A stretch of 64,000 bases of DNA from Ascarosepion bandense (GCA_037127315.1 JBBBDQ010000421.1:777501-841500), one strand, 5' to 3'. Positions 32,231-43,920 are shown, counted from the first letter of the stretch. The notes: generated by a model from the letters alone, not told the origin. Made by a program: numbers and translations.

Positions 32231-33264
32231 AGTTAGATATTTCTTTTAATCTTCACTTATTAAGGGTTATTTCTTTTAATCTTCACTTATTAAGGGATAT
32301 TTCTTTTAATCTTCACTTATTAAGGGTCATTTCTTTTAATCTTCACTTATTAAGGGTTATTTCTTTTAATCTTCACTTATTAAGGGTCATTTCTTTTAAT
32401 CTTCACTTATTAAGGGTTATTTCTTTTAATCTTCACTTATTAAGGGTCATTTCTTTTAATCTTCACTTATTAAGGGTTATTTCTTTTAATCTTCACTTAT
32501 TAAGGGTTATTTCTTTTAATCTTCACTTATTAAGGCTTATTTCTTTTAATCTTCACTTATTAAGGGTCATTTCTTTTAATCTTCACTTATTAAGGGTTAT
32601 TTCTTTTAATCTTCACTTATTAAGGGTTATTTCTTTTAATCTTCACTTATTAAGGGTTATTTCTTTTAATCTTCACTTATTAAGGGTCATTTCTTTTAAT
32701 CTTCACTTATTAAGGGTTATTTCTTTTAATCTTCACTTATTAAGGGTTATTTCTTTTAATCTTCACTTATTAAGGGTTATTTCTTTTAATCTTCACTTAT
32801 TAAGGGTTATTTCTTTTAATCTTCACTTATTAAGGGTCATTTCTTTTAATTTTCACTTATTAAGGGGGGTTATTTCTTTTAATCTTCACTTCTAAAGGGT
32901 TATTTCTTTTAATCTTCACTTATTAAGGGTTATTTCTTTTAATCTTCACTTATTAAGGGTTATTTCTTTTAATCTTCACTTATTAAGGCTTATTTCTTTT
33001 AATCTTCACTTATTAAGGCTTATTTCTTTTAATCTTCACTTATTAAGGGTTATTTCTTTTAATCTTCACTTATTAAGGCTTATTTCTTTTAATCTTCACT
33101 TATTAAGGGTCATTTCTTTTAATCTTCACTTATTAAGGGTCATTTCTTTTAATCTTCACTTATTAAGGGTTATTTCTTTTAATCTTCACTTATTAAGGGT
33201 TATTTCTTTTAATCTTCACTTATTAAGCGTCATTTCTTTTAATCTTCACTTATTAAGGGTTATT
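32231..33264. repeat. 30-bp satellite, about 34 units
   Basis: The unit is TTCTTTTAATCTTCACTTAT + TAAGGGTTAT. Variants at the junction are GGTTAT, GGTCAT, GCTTAT and GATAT. GGTTAT and GGTCAT alternate every 60 bp between 32300 and 32460, a hint of a dimeric higher-order unit. One unit near 32865 has extra Gs that shift the register by about 4 bp. Confidence 0.97.
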
Positions 33265-33379
33265 CACCATCTTTTTCCTTTCCTTTTTAGATCTTGGTTT
33301 TCAACAATTTCGTTCAACGCTGACAAATTTGTTTGTATCTCTTAATTTTTCTACCTTAGTGACGAAATTATTTCCATAA

Positions 33380-35785
33380 CAAGTGAAGAGGCTCATCCCT
33401 TGTTTCCTGTTTAGGATGCGGTTTCCGATTTTCTCTTTTCCAATCTTCTCAATTTTTTTTTTCAATTAGAGTAGATAGACTAAACTATCGCCCGGTTTAC
33501 ACTCCATCCACGTCTATTGAACAGGTGAAGAGGCTCATCCCTTGTTTCCTGTTTAGGATGCGGTTTCCGATTTTCTCTTTTCCAATCTTCTCAATTTTTT
33601 TTTTCAATTAGAGTAGATAGACTAAACTATCGCCCGGTTTACACTCCATCCACGTCTATTGAACAGGTGAAGAGGCTCATCCCTTGTTTCCTGTTTAGGA
33701 TGCGGTTTCCGATTTTCTCTTTTCCAATCTTCTCAATTTTTTTTTTCAATTAGAGTAGATAGACTAAACTATCGCCCGGTTTACACTCCATCCACGTCTA
33801 TTGAACAGGTGAAGAGGCTCATCCCTTGTTTCCTGTTTAGGATGCGGTTTCCGATTTTCTCTTTTCCAATCTTCTCAATTTTTTTTTTCAATTAGAGTAG
33901 ATAGACTAAACTATCGCCCGGTTTACACTCCATCCACGTCTATTAAACAGGTGAAGAGGCTCATCCCTTGTTTCCTGTTTAGGATGCGGTTTCCGATTTT
34001 CTCTTTTCCAATCTTCTCAATTTTTTTTTTTCAATTAGAGTAGATAGACTAAACTATCGCCCGGTTTACACTCCATCCACGTCTATTGAACAGGTGAAGA
34101 GGCTCATCCCTTGTTTCCTGTTTAGGATGCGGTTTCCGATTTTCTCTTTTCCAATCTTCTCAATTTTTTTTTTCAATTAGAGTAGATAGACTAAACTATC
34201 GCCCGGTTTACACTCCACCCACGTCTATTGAACAGGTGAAGAGGCTCATCCCTTGTTTCCTGTTTAGGATGCGGTTTCCGATTTTCTCTTTTCCAATCTT
34301 CTCAATTTTTTTTTTTCAATTAGAGTAGATAGACTAAACTATCGCCCGGTTCACACTCCATCCACGTCTATTGAACAGGTGAAGAGGCTCATCCCTTGTT
34401 TCCTGCTTAGGATGCGGTTTCCGATTTTCTCTTTTCCAATCTTCTCAATTTTTTTTTCAATTAGAGTAGATAGACTAAACTATCGCCCGGTTCACACTCC
34501 ATCCACATCTATTGAACAGGTGAAGAGGCTCATCCCTTGTTTCCTGCTTAGGATGCGGTTTCCGATTTTCTCTTTTCCAATCTTCTCAATTTTTTTTTTC
34601 AATTAGAGTAGATAGACTAAACTATCGCCCGGTTCACACTCCACCCACGTCTATTGAACAGGTGAAGAGGCTCATCCCTTGTTTCCTGTTTAGGATGCGG
34701 TTTCCGATTTTCTCTTTTCCAATCTTCTCACTTTTTATTCAATTGGAGTAGATAGACTAAACTATCGCCCGGTTCACACTCCATCCACGTCTATTGAACA
34801 GGTGAAGAGGCCCATCCCTTGTTTCCTGTTTAGGATGCGGTTTCCGATTTTCTCTTTTCCAATCTTCTCGATTTTTTTTTCAATTAGAGTAGATAGACTA
34901 AACTATCGCCCGGTTCACACTCCATCCACGTCTATTGAACAGGTGAAGAGGCTCATCCCTTGTTTCCTGTTTAGGATGCGGTTTCTGGTTTTCTCTTTTC
35001 CAATCTTCTCACTTTTTTTTCAATTGGAGTAGATAGATTAATCTATCGCCCGGTTCACACTCCACCCACGTCTATTAAACAGGTGAAGAGGCTCATCCCT
35101 TATTTCCTGTTTAGGATGCGGTTTCCGGTTTTCTCTTTTCCAATCTTCTCACATTTTTTTTCAATTGGAGTAGATAGATTAAACTATCGCCCGGTTCACA
35201 CTCCACACACGTCTATTGAACAGGTGAAGAGGCTCATCCCTTGTTTCCTGTTTAGGATGCGGTTTCCGGTTTTCTCTTTTCCAATCTTCTCATTTTTTTT
35301 TCTCAATTGGAGTAGATAGATTAAACTATCGCCCGGTTCACACTCCGCACACGCCTATTGAACAGGTGAAGAGGCCCATCCCTTGTTTCCTGTTTAGGAT
35401 GCGGTTTCCGGTTTTCTCTTTTCCAATCTTCTCACATTTTTTTTCAATTGGAGTAGATAGATTAAACTATCGCCCGGTTCACACTCCGCACACGTCTATT
35501 GAACAGGTGAAGAGGCTCATCCCTTGTTTCCTGTTTAGGATGCGGTTTCCGGTTTTCTCTTTTCCAATCTTCTCACATTTTTTTTCAATTGGAGTAGATA
35601 GATTAAACTATCGCCCGGTTCACACTCCGCACACGTCTATTGAACAGGTGAAGAGGCTCATCCCTTGTTTCCTGTTTAGGACGCGGTTTCCGGTTTTCTC
35701 TTTTCCAATCTTTTCACTCCTATGTAGCCCCCTGCACATCAGTGGCGTTACCGCTTTGCTCGGGGTGATATGTTTAAAAAAGAAA
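33380..35785 (+). repeat. A142 array, 17 units plus terminal tail
   Basis: Starts of GTGAAGAGGC recur about every 142 bp from 33383 to 35647. The leftmost seven or so units are nearly identical (GATTTTC, AATTAGAGT, CGGTTTACACTCCATCC variants). Those on the right carry GGTTTTC, AATTGGAGT and CACACTCCGCACAC. The last unit runs into the tail TATGTAGCCCCCTGCACATC, then AGTGGCGTTACCG. Translations (MKRLIPCFLFRMRF...) are the repeat read through; stops occur at most unit junctions, so this is not a gene. Confidence 0.97.
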
Positions 35786-35910
35786 TACGTTTCATTTCTT
35801 GTTTAGAAAGTGGTTTAATTCTTCACGCGTCATGAATTAGTCTTCATTTTATTCTACGCCAGATACGAATAATTATTCTTTTTTTGTTAATCATTATTTG
35901 TTCATCCCCC

Positions 35911-36310
35911 TAGGTACGAATTTGCACGAGATACTAGATTAGCAACTAGGTCCCACTCTTTTACAGTGAAACCGATAAAATGTAACCGCAATTAAATAGC
36001 TCCAATAGCTTCTTTTCTCGCACTTCCCGCCTGTGGAATTCCCTTCCACATACTTTCTTCCTCGACAGCTACAATCTCCAGGAGTTTAAATGTAAGGTCA
36101 ATAGACACCTTCTAACACACTAACTCGCATCCATTCTTTCAAACATTCTTCCCATCTACCCAACCCTTATCCTCAGTATCCTTACCCGTCTATCACCTTC
36201 TTTCTGACATTTCCTATATCTTATCACTCTTTCTCATCACCTTCCTCTGTGTAACCCCCTAAGCAATAGTGGCAGCGGAATGCCTTGCTTGGGGTGAAAT
36301 GATTATATAT
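35911..36310 (+). pseudogene. LINE-A, 3' end copy 3
   Basis: Starts at YEFARDTRLATRSHSFTV, continues IKCNRN and the RLWNSLP-equivalent with a frameshift, then YNLQEFK. The 3' UTR then ends AGCAATAGTGGCAGCGGAAT, GCCTTGCTTGGGGTGAAATG, ATT. Severely 5'-truncated (about 400 bp) and frameshifted. It lies about 125 bp after the A142 array. Confidence 0.85.
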
Positions 36311-36589
36311 ATATATGGAGAGAGACAGACAGAAAGAAAGAGAGAAAGGTGATTTCTAACCATGAGGCCAGGGTTCAAATCACACTAGGGTCAATATCCC
36401 AGGAAGCTGACTTCGTGATGTTATCTATCTGAGGAAGCGATACCATGAAAACATACCGCAAGCCTTGTGAGCTGAGTGAAATTCGAAACTGTTCGGAAAC
36501 CGTCGAAGTTTGTGCTAGCATGAAATTACAAATCATTGGCGTTGTTTAATGAAACCTGCATAAAAGTGAGATTGCTTCCCAAATACACA

Positions 36590-36621
<32 letters not shown>

Positions 36622-36645
36622 TACACACACACACATACACACACA
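36311..36645. mobile_element. Insertion between duplicated LINE-A ends
   Basis: Runs from a (TA)/(GA) tract to a (CA)n tract. It contains a box-B-like AGGGTTCAAATCACAC (about 36369) and a CTGAGGAAGC ... GAAAAC segment. Its end, TAATGAAACCTGCATAAAAG plus TGAGATTGCT, matches the right end of foldback element 2 (about 23929-23955). Probably a degenerate SINE or MITE. Confidence 0.45.
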
Positions 36646-36872
36646 GCTACAATCTCCAGGAGTTTAAATGTAAGGTCAATAGACACTTCATAACACACTA
36701 AATCGCATCCATTCTCTCACACATTCTTCCCATCTACATCCTTACCCGTCTATCACTCTCTTTCTGACATTTCCTATATCTAAGCACTCTTTCTCATCAC
36801 CTTCCTCTGTGTAACCCCCTAAGCAATAGTGGCAGCGGAACGCCTTGCTTGGGGTGAAATGATTAAAATTTA
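36646..36872 (+). pseudogene. LINE-A, 3' end copy 4 (duplicate of 36066-36310)
   Basis: Repeats the last about 240 bp of copy 3 (AGCTACAATCTCCAGGAG ... GCCTTGCTTGGGGTGAAATG), with a 20-bp deletion after CCCATCTAC. It begins exactly at a (CA)n run, which suggests local duplication rather than a second independent insertion. Confidence 0.85.
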
Positions 36873-37349
36873 TTTTTAAATTTACAAATTACTTTCAATT
36901 CTTTTTTAGCCTTTACGAGGTGCCCTTAAAATTTTCATTTTTTTTTTTCAAAGTAGTCTTTTACGAGCTTCACACCATCGTTTTTCATTTCCCTACGCGA
37001 TTTACTATCCATCATTTTTTATTTCCCCCTATACGAAATACTCTCCTTCTTAGTTACTCTTTTTTCTACAAATTACTCACCACTTTCTTCATTTCGCCTA
37101 TCTGAATTACTCTCCAGATTTTTCGTGTGCTTTATACGAATGACTCCATTTTTTTTAATTTTCTCTTGTACGAATTACTTTCTATCGTTTTCTTTTCTCC
37201 TTTACGAATAATTCTTCATCATTTTAAATTCCTCGATACCAGTTGCCACCTTTTGTATTTCTCTGATATGAATTTTTGATCCCATCATTTTCATTTGCCT
37301 TTTACGTATTACGCTCTAGTTTATTTTTTCCTCTGTACTAATTACTGTA
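36873..37349. repeat. Diverged minisatellite landscape, block 2
   Basis: Recurring theme TACGAATTACTC / CCATC.TTTTC / ATTTCCC with irregular spacing of about 40-50 bp. Several T-runs. No gene. Confidence 0.6.
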
Positions 37350-37630
37350 CGTCGTGATGCAAAGGATATCGGCTCGGAACGAGAATTCCAGTTGAATCCA
37401 TTGTATTCACTTACGCACAAATGCCCTTGGGAAAGGTATTAATCCGTCTCTTCCCTCCAATTATTGGTTAAATAATAGGACAGATTAGGTTCTGTAGCCT
37501 TGGTCGGAAACCAGTCTACCGCAGAAAGCAATGGCAACCTACTGTGGGGTAATCTTCTGCACAGTCAGTCATGTCTCTTTCGAGACATGATCGCCCAAGC
37601 GTGTATCACGTATGGCACTTAACTGACTGA
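37350..37630 (+). mobile_element. SINE-E, copy 3 (only plus-strand copy)
   Basis: Head CGTCGTGATGCAAAGGATAT, then CGGCTCGGAACGAGAATTCC (about 25 bp of the head deleted). Next come the body ATGCCCTTGGGAAAGG, TCTACCGCAGAAAGC, hairpin CATGTCTCTTTCGAGACATG, CGTGTATCACGTATGGCAC, and tail TTAACTGACTGA. Inserted into the diverged minisatellite. Confidence 0.85.
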
Positions 37631-38931
37631 ATAAACTCTTCATCTTTGTTCTTTTTCCCTAATTACTTATCATCGTGTTTCTTTTCCCTTATACAAATTG
37701 ATGTCCTTTTTTTTTCTTTTCCCCATACGAATTACTCGCCATCTTCTTTCTTTTCCCCTATACAAGTGACACTTCAACATTTACATCTAAACTACATCTT
37801 TTTTTCTTTTCTTCTTTACAGATTAATCTCAGTAGTTTCTATTTTCCAATAAACAATGAAACTATAATTATTTTCGTTAATAATTATTTCCCACCATTTT
37901 TATTTCCCTTCTAAGAATTTTTCTCAATCTTTTTTTACCCTTGATCCGAGTGCAAGGGCTCGGATTCTCCACGTTAAATTCAACCTTGTGCTATATCTAT
38001 TCTAAATGAGGAGGATGAGTAAATACCACTCCGTAGCAGTCAGTCTAGTTAAGTCGCGAAAGAGGATGTGGTGACCACTAATAAATAAAAAATAATGTAT
38101 TTATTAATAAAAAAAATCTCAAAATTGGGGATGTTGTGAAAGCAAATAACACACCCGCTGACACAAATAGACTAGTCTAGACACTTAAATAAAGAACTCC
38201 AGTGAATCTGAAAAAGCTGTTGGAGTCAGTTTTCAGAGTATTTATCAGAGATGTCACGACGAGTGCCTAAACAAGAATTTATATTGTAATCGATAGAAAC
38301 CGAGTTATAACAGTTACCCTGTCATGAATTACTCTCCATCTTTGATATTCCGATACGAATTGTTCTCGAACCTTTTCCGTTTTCCCTCACTCTTCATTTT
38401 CTCCTATCCTCTTCCTACTTACTCTCCATCATTTTCGTTTCCTCGATAAATAATTTTGCTCCTTCTCTTTCGTTTCAGCAATGCTAATTATTATCAATAC
38501 TTTTAAGAATTTGCACGCAACTTATCCTTTTCCACTTCAGAATTAGCTTCTGTTTTAAGAGAAAGTAATTCGTCTCATTTTCGTTTCTCCAATGCATATT
38601 TCTTTCCATATTTTTTGCTTCTCAATTAAAAATCAATATTCAACATTTTTGTTTCCTCTCACCAATTTCTCACCATCTTTTTCACTTAGTAGTTATCAAT
38701 TATTTATCATCGTTTCCGTTCCATCTAATTGCTCTTCATTTTCTTTGAGTCCTCATTCGATTTATTCTTTATCTTTTTTTAATCCCCAGTTAATTATTTA
38801 ATCTCTATTATTTACGTTTTCCATTCCGAATTAATCTCCTGTTTCTCTTCAACGTTAGTAATGACTCAACACAATTGCTGTTTACCTTTTTGTTTTACCT
38901 ATTTACTCCATAAACCTAGTTAGGCTTTACA
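37631..38931. repeat. Diverged minisatellite landscape, block 3
   Basis: Same CGAATTACTC / CCATC / TTTTC theme in decayed form, with a non-repetitive stretch at about 37940-38320. Frames here (68-69 codons) are Phe/Ser-rich artefacts. Confidence 0.55.
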
Positions 38932-39480
38932 GACACTGAGATCCGAAGGTATATTGGCATGGCCAAGGATGCAATCTAGAAGCTGAGTAGAGTACTGAGA
39001 CACAGGAAAATGTCACTGGAAACAAAGAAGAAAATACTGGAATGTTATGTAATATCTGTCTTTCAATATCGCAACGTATGCTAGAAAATGTCATCAAAGA
39101 TGAAGGAAAAACTGGAAGTAACCGAAATGTGGTTCTACAGAAGGTTGCTGAGGTTACCATTGACTGAACGTGTGACCAACGACGAGGTTTTCGTGAGGAT
39201 AGAAACGAAAAGGAAACTAATACTTAACATCAGAAAAAGACAGCTGAAGTATCTGGGACACGTAATGAGAAAGGAGGGCTTGGAGAATCCGATACTCACG
39301 AGACGGATAGAGGAAAGGAGAGACAAAGAGAAAACAACGTGTAACATGCTTGATGAATAGCAGATAGATGGCGGAGTAGGGTTTGGGAGGGATAAGAAGA
39401 GAAGGGGTGTAAAGAGCTACAAGGGGTAGGAAGATGTGGAAGGCCATGATCGCCTATGATGTGAAGGGACACGGTGCATA
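38932..39480 (+). pseudogene. RTE-type LINE C-terminal remnant, copy 1
   Basis: A single plus-strand frame reads RRYIGMAKDAI, stop, KLSRVLRHRKMSLETKKKIL, ECYVISVFQYRNVC, stop. It then runs open at 39088-39360: EMWFYRRLLRLPLTERVTND, KRQLKYLGHVMRKEGLENP, LTRRIEERRDK. This is the familiar C-terminal region of RTE-clade LINEs. The two TAG codons replace the residue before KLSRVL and the expected Trp after C. The downstream part (WMAGVG-like, then AMIAYDVKGHG-like words) is frameshifted to about 39475. The RT core is missing. It sits inside the diverged minisatellite. Confidence 0.85.
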
Positions 39481-39767
39481 AAAGAAAAATGTTTTAACCC
39501 CCGACAGAAATAAATTTAGGCACATGGATAAAAAAAATAAAGCTGCCAAAAGAAAAGAAAATTCAAATGAGAAGTTTAAGATGTAAATATTTCTCCATTA
39601 CAAAATACATCCTATTTTTTACAATTTTCACTCCTTGATTTCAACATGAATATTTACTTTCCATAATTTCTCTTATTTTTCCTGCTTATTGTTTCATCGT
39701 TGCAAATAAATCAACACTTTTTCATTTACACTTTACGAATTACTCTCGGTCCTGAGTAAACTACGTA
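39481..39767. other. Post-RTE sequence
   Basis: ACCCCCGACAGAAATAAAT and AAATGAGAAGTTTAAGATG words recur at 44370-44455, so this is probably the RTE 3' UTR. The rest is AT-rich. Confidence 0.5.
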
Positions 39768-40430
39768 CGGCAACAAGACCTCTGATTTGGAGGTTGTGAG
39801 GTGCATGGAACCACCTCTTAATTGCTGCTGTTTACATGTCTACCCTGACCCGGAGTGGTAGCATCTGTTAGGGTTCCAGCTATGGGAAATTAGTTAAACC
39901 CCTAAACTGGAGTCAAAACATTATGAATGTATAAAATAGGCTTTTATAGAAATATATACACAACAATAGGCTTTTATAGAAATATATACATAAAAATATA
40001 CTTTTATAGAAATATATACATAAAAATATACTTTTATAGATATATATACATAAAAATATACTTTTATAGAAATATATACATAAAAATATACTTTTATAGA
40101 AATATATACATAAAAATATACTTTTATAGAAAAATATACATTTTTGAAGGAAAAATATTACTAACAATACATTTTTGAAGGAAAAAAATTATTACCGTAA
40201 CACATTTTTGAAGGAAAAAAACATTTGCTATAATACATTTTTGAAAAAACAATTTATTACCAGCAATACATTTTTGAAAACAAAACAGGAAGGCATTTTC
40301 AGTTTTCTAAAAATAAAAAAATAAAAATAAATTTTTTTATCAACATCTGGATAAATCAACCTTTTTTATAACCTAACATTAAAAAACATATCTTAAAACC
40401 TTACTTTTTGGCATTAAATAACCAAAATTC
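39768..40430 (+). repeat. Dispersed repeat R2, copy 1
   Basis: Matches 61610-62035 in order: CTCTGATTTGGAGGTTGTGA, GTCTACCCTGA, CCAGCTATGGGAAAT, a GACTTTTATAGA-type repeat, CATTTTTGAAG repeats, and GGCATTAAATAACCA. Copy 1 is longer because its internal 30-bp unit was amplified. Unknown class; non-coding. Confidence 0.8.
39943..40140. repeat. 30-bp tandem repeat inside R2, about seven units
   Basis: Unit CTTTTATAGAAATATATACA + TAAAAATATA. R2 copy 2 has only about two. Both strands give frames of about 83 codons (FYRNIYIKIY...) purely because the unit is 30 bp. Confidence 0.95.
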
Positions 40431-41034
40431 AAAATCAAACGAAGTATTCTCCTTTTATATCAATTATAACGTTATACATTATTCTCTTTTTCTTTTCTTT
40501 TCAGAGTTACTATTTTCCCAACATCGTTTTCACTTCCCTGCTCTCTCTCTCTCTCTCCCTCTCTCTCTCCCTCTCTCTCTCCCTCTCTCCCTCCCTCTCT
40601 CTCCCTCTCTCTCTCCCCCCTCTCTCTCTATCTCTCTCTCTCTCTCTCTGCTTATTGTAAATGTTAATTCCCCTAAACGAATTAATTTCCTTCTATATCA
40701 TTTCAATCTTATTTACTATTCTTCTTCATTTCACCTTCCTCTTTAAGAATTAACCTCCATTTTCCTCCATTTTAACGTAACTATATTAAACTTCACTGAG
40801 GTTTGAAAGTTACGTTTCCTTTTATGAAATACTATCCTTGATTTGCATTTCACTTAACGAAAGAATCTAAATCTTTTTGTCTCTCTGTTTCTATTACGCG
40901 CCTTCATCTTTTTATTCTCCGTTACGAATCAAGATCTCCTTTACAAATTAATTTCAGTGTCTTTAATTTCATATTAAGAATGACTGCTTAATATTCCCGC
41001 TTCCCACACTAAACACTCTCGAGAATTTTTGTTT
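40431..41034. repeat. (CT)n block and diverged minisatellite
   Basis: (CT)n-rich stretch at about 40538-40650, then decayed CGAATTA / TTTTC / TTTCC theme leading into the 35-bp array. Confidence 0.75.
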
Positions 41035-42690
41035 CTTCATTGGGAATTACTCGCTATTAATTCCGCTTTCCTAGTAACGAATTACTCGCTATTATTTCCG
41101 CTTTCCTAGTTACGAATTACTCGCTATTATTTCCGCTTTCCTAGTTACGAATTGCTCGCTATTATTTCTGTTTTCCTAGTAACGAATTACTCGCTATTAT
41201 GTCCGCTTTCCTAGTTACGAATTACTCGCTATTATGTCCGCTTTCCTAGTTACGAATTATTCTCTATTATTTCCGCCTTTCTAGTTACGAATTACTTGCT
41301 ATTATTTCCGCTTTCCTAGTTACGAATTACTCGCTATTATTTACGCTTTCCTAGTTACGAATTACTCGCTATTATTTCCGCTTTCCTAGTTACGAATTAT
41401 TCTCTATTATTTCCGCCTTTCTAGTTACGAATTACTTGCTATTATTTCCGCTTTCCTAGTTACGAATTACTCGCTATTATTTACGCTTTCCTAGTTACGA
41501 ATTACTCGCTATTATTTCCGCTTTCCTAGTTACGAATTACTCCCTATTATTTCCGCTTTCCTAGTTACAAATTACTAGCTATTATGTGCGCTTTTCTAGT
41601 TACGAATTACTCGCTATTATTTACGCTTTCCTAGTAACGAATTACTAGCTATTATGTCCGCTTTTCTAGTTACGAATTACTCGCTATTGTTTATGCTTTC
41701 CTAGTAACGAATTACTCGCTATTATGTCCGCTTTCCTAGTTACGAATTACTCGCTATTATTTCCGCTTTCCTAGTTACGAATTACTCGCTATTATTTCCG
41801 CTTTCCTAGTTACGAATTACTCGCTATTATTTCTGTTTTCCTAGTAACGAATTACTCGCTATTATGTCCGCTTTCCTAGTTACGAATTACTCGCTATTAT
41901 TTCTGCTTTCCTAGTTACGAATTACTCGCTATTATTTCCGGTTTTCCAGTTACCAATTAACCGCTATTATTTCCTTTTTCCTAGTTACGAACTACTTGCT
42001 TTTATTTCTGCTTCCCTAGTTACGAATTAATCGCTGTTATTTCAATTTTCCTATTTATGTATTACTCGCTATTATTTTCGTTTTCCTGGTTACGAATTAC
42101 TAGCTGTTATTCCCATTTTCTTAGTAACGAATTACTTGATATTATTACCGCTTTCCTAATTACGCATTACTCGCTATTATTTTCGCTTTCATAGTAACGA
42201 AATACTCGCTATTATTTCCGTTTTCCTAGTTACGACTGATTGACTTACTAATTACTCGCTATTATTTCCATTTTCTTCGTTACGAATTACTCGCTATTAT
42301 TTCCGTTTTCCTAGTTACGACTGATTGACTTACGAATTACTCGCTATTATTTCCATTTTCTTCGTTACGAATTACTCGCTATTATTTCCGTTTTCCTAGT
42401 TTGTAACTACTCATTATAATTTCCGTTTTCCAAGTAACGAATTACTTTTATCTATTTACATTTTCCAAGTTATTAATTAATGATTAATCGCTGTTACTCC
42501 CGTTATACTAGTTACAAAATACTCGCTATAATTTCCATTTTCCTAGTTAAGAATTAATCGCTATTATTTCCCTTTTCGTAGTTACGTATTACTTGCTATT
42601 ATTTCTGTTTTCTTAGGAATTACTTGTTTTTTTTTTTTACATTTTCCTGGTTAAGAATTACTTGCTATTATTTCCGTTTTCCTAGTTACG
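41035..42690. repeat. 35-bp satellite, about 45-47 units
   Basis: Unit CTAGTTACGAATTACTCG + CTATTATTTCCGCTTTC. Four-unit blocks recur: the sub-block with TTATTCTCTATTATTTCCGC followed by TTACTTGCT appears near 41255 and again near 41395, about 140 bp apart. Units decay progressively after 41950. Its core word TTACGAATTACTC is the theme of the surrounding diverged landscape. Confidence 0.95.
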
Positions 42691-42789
42691 AATTACTTTA
42701 CATAATTTTATTTTCGTTTTTAAATATTGCTCATTATAATTTTCGCTTCCGTTTAACGTTTTTCACTCCTGGTGCTTCATTTAAACCTC

Positions 42790-43062
42790 GTTAATTATTC
42801 TTTTATTCCGAATATATTTCTTTTATTCTTTTATTCCGAATATATTTCTTTTATTCTTTTATTCCGAATATATTTCTTTTATTCTTTTATTCTTTTTATT
42901 CCGAATATATTTCTTTTATTCTTTTATTATTTTATTCCGAATATATTCTTTTATTCTTTTATTCCTATTATATTTCTTTTATTCTTTTATTCTTTTATTC
43001 CGAATATATTTCTTTTATTCTTTTTATTCCGAATATATTTCTTTTATTCTTTTATTCCATAG
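42790..43062. repeat. 28-bp satellite, about nine units
   Basis: Unit TTTTATTCCGAATATATTTC + TTTTATTC, with short slippage insertions of TTTTATTC. Confidence 0.95.
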
Positions 43063-43479
43063 TTTACTCTAACCCGTTACTAATAAATCACCATCTAATT
43101 TCAGTGGGATTTTTTTTTTGTTGCTTTTTTTTTTCAGCTACAATTTACTGTCCATATATTTTGTTTTACTGTTGCTAATTGCACTCCATTTTCGTTCACA
43201 TTTTTACGCAATATTCTCCTTATTTTTCGTTTCAACTCTAATAAATACTATCCATATTTTTGTTTTTCCGTCATGGATTGTTGCTTTTTTTTCTTTCAAC
43301 GTTACTAACTACCCTCCATAATTTCCGTTATCCCTTCAAACATTCATTTTAGTTTCTTTCCATCATTTCAATTTTTTCATTCAGTAATTGTTTTATTGGA
43401 TTCATCATTTTTCAGTTTAGAGTAGATTTTCATTTAAATATTAGAACTCATTAGAAAAATATTCCTACTTTTAACAAAA
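43063..43479. repeat. End of the diverged minisatellite landscape
   Basis: Decayed T-rich theme to about 43400. Nothing beyond it. Confidence 0.5.
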
Positions 43480-43920
43480 AAAGATTTGATTGGATCATAT
43501 GGTTCTGTGCAAAATTTCATGAAACTAAGTAAGTGAAGGGTAACATATTTAAAAAAAAATTTTTACCAAAAAAATAATTTCATTCATTTGTGAATAAATT
43601 CTGAAAATTTCATTATAATCGGACAATTATTTGATTTTTACAAGAATTTCCAAATAAATATGTTTTCAATGGCAAAATGCACAAAATTCAATGCCAACAG
43701 TTGGAGAAGGCGATGACGTAAACAAAACAAGATTTTAACCAAAATTTCAAACGTATTAGAAAGGATTAAAAATTTCAAAAAATAATTAAAAAATTATTTA
43801 ATCTTTTCTATGAATAGTAATATAAATATTTTGATGAAAAAAGTTCGTTTTTATTCATACTATGCTGTTTTAGCGATTTTTATTGGAGGTACCTATTTTA
43901 AAGTTATGATAAATTAAAAT
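43480..43920 (+). repeat. Dispersed repeat R3, copy 1
   Basis: Shares with 52025-52565 the run AAATAATTTCATTCATTTGT, GAAAATTTCATTATAATCGG, ACAATTATTTGATTTTTACA, AGAATTTCCAAAT. Its right end TTTTTATTGGAGGTACCTA is the reverse complement of the left end of copy 2 (AGGTACCTCCAATAAAAA), so the element probably has terminal inverted repeats of about 20 bp. Confidence 0.65.

Noticed and set aside
32231..33264. CRISPR-like array of 30-bp repeats
   Set aside because: Units are directly contiguous with no unique spacers, and the surrounding genome is eukaryotic; a satellite.
34379..35806. Protein family 'MKRLIPCFLFRMRF...' repeated on plus strand
   Set aside because: The frame is the A142 repeat read through; stops recur at unit junctions and the same units occur at six loci with LINE-like tails.
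39913..40178. Two opposite 83-84 codon frames (FYKSIFLCIY / FYRNIYIKIY)
   Set aside because: Product of a 30-bp tandem repeat, which keeps any stop-free frame open.
41035..42690. CRISPR-like array of ~35-bp repeats
   Set aside because: No spacers; units grade into decayed copies of the same theme.
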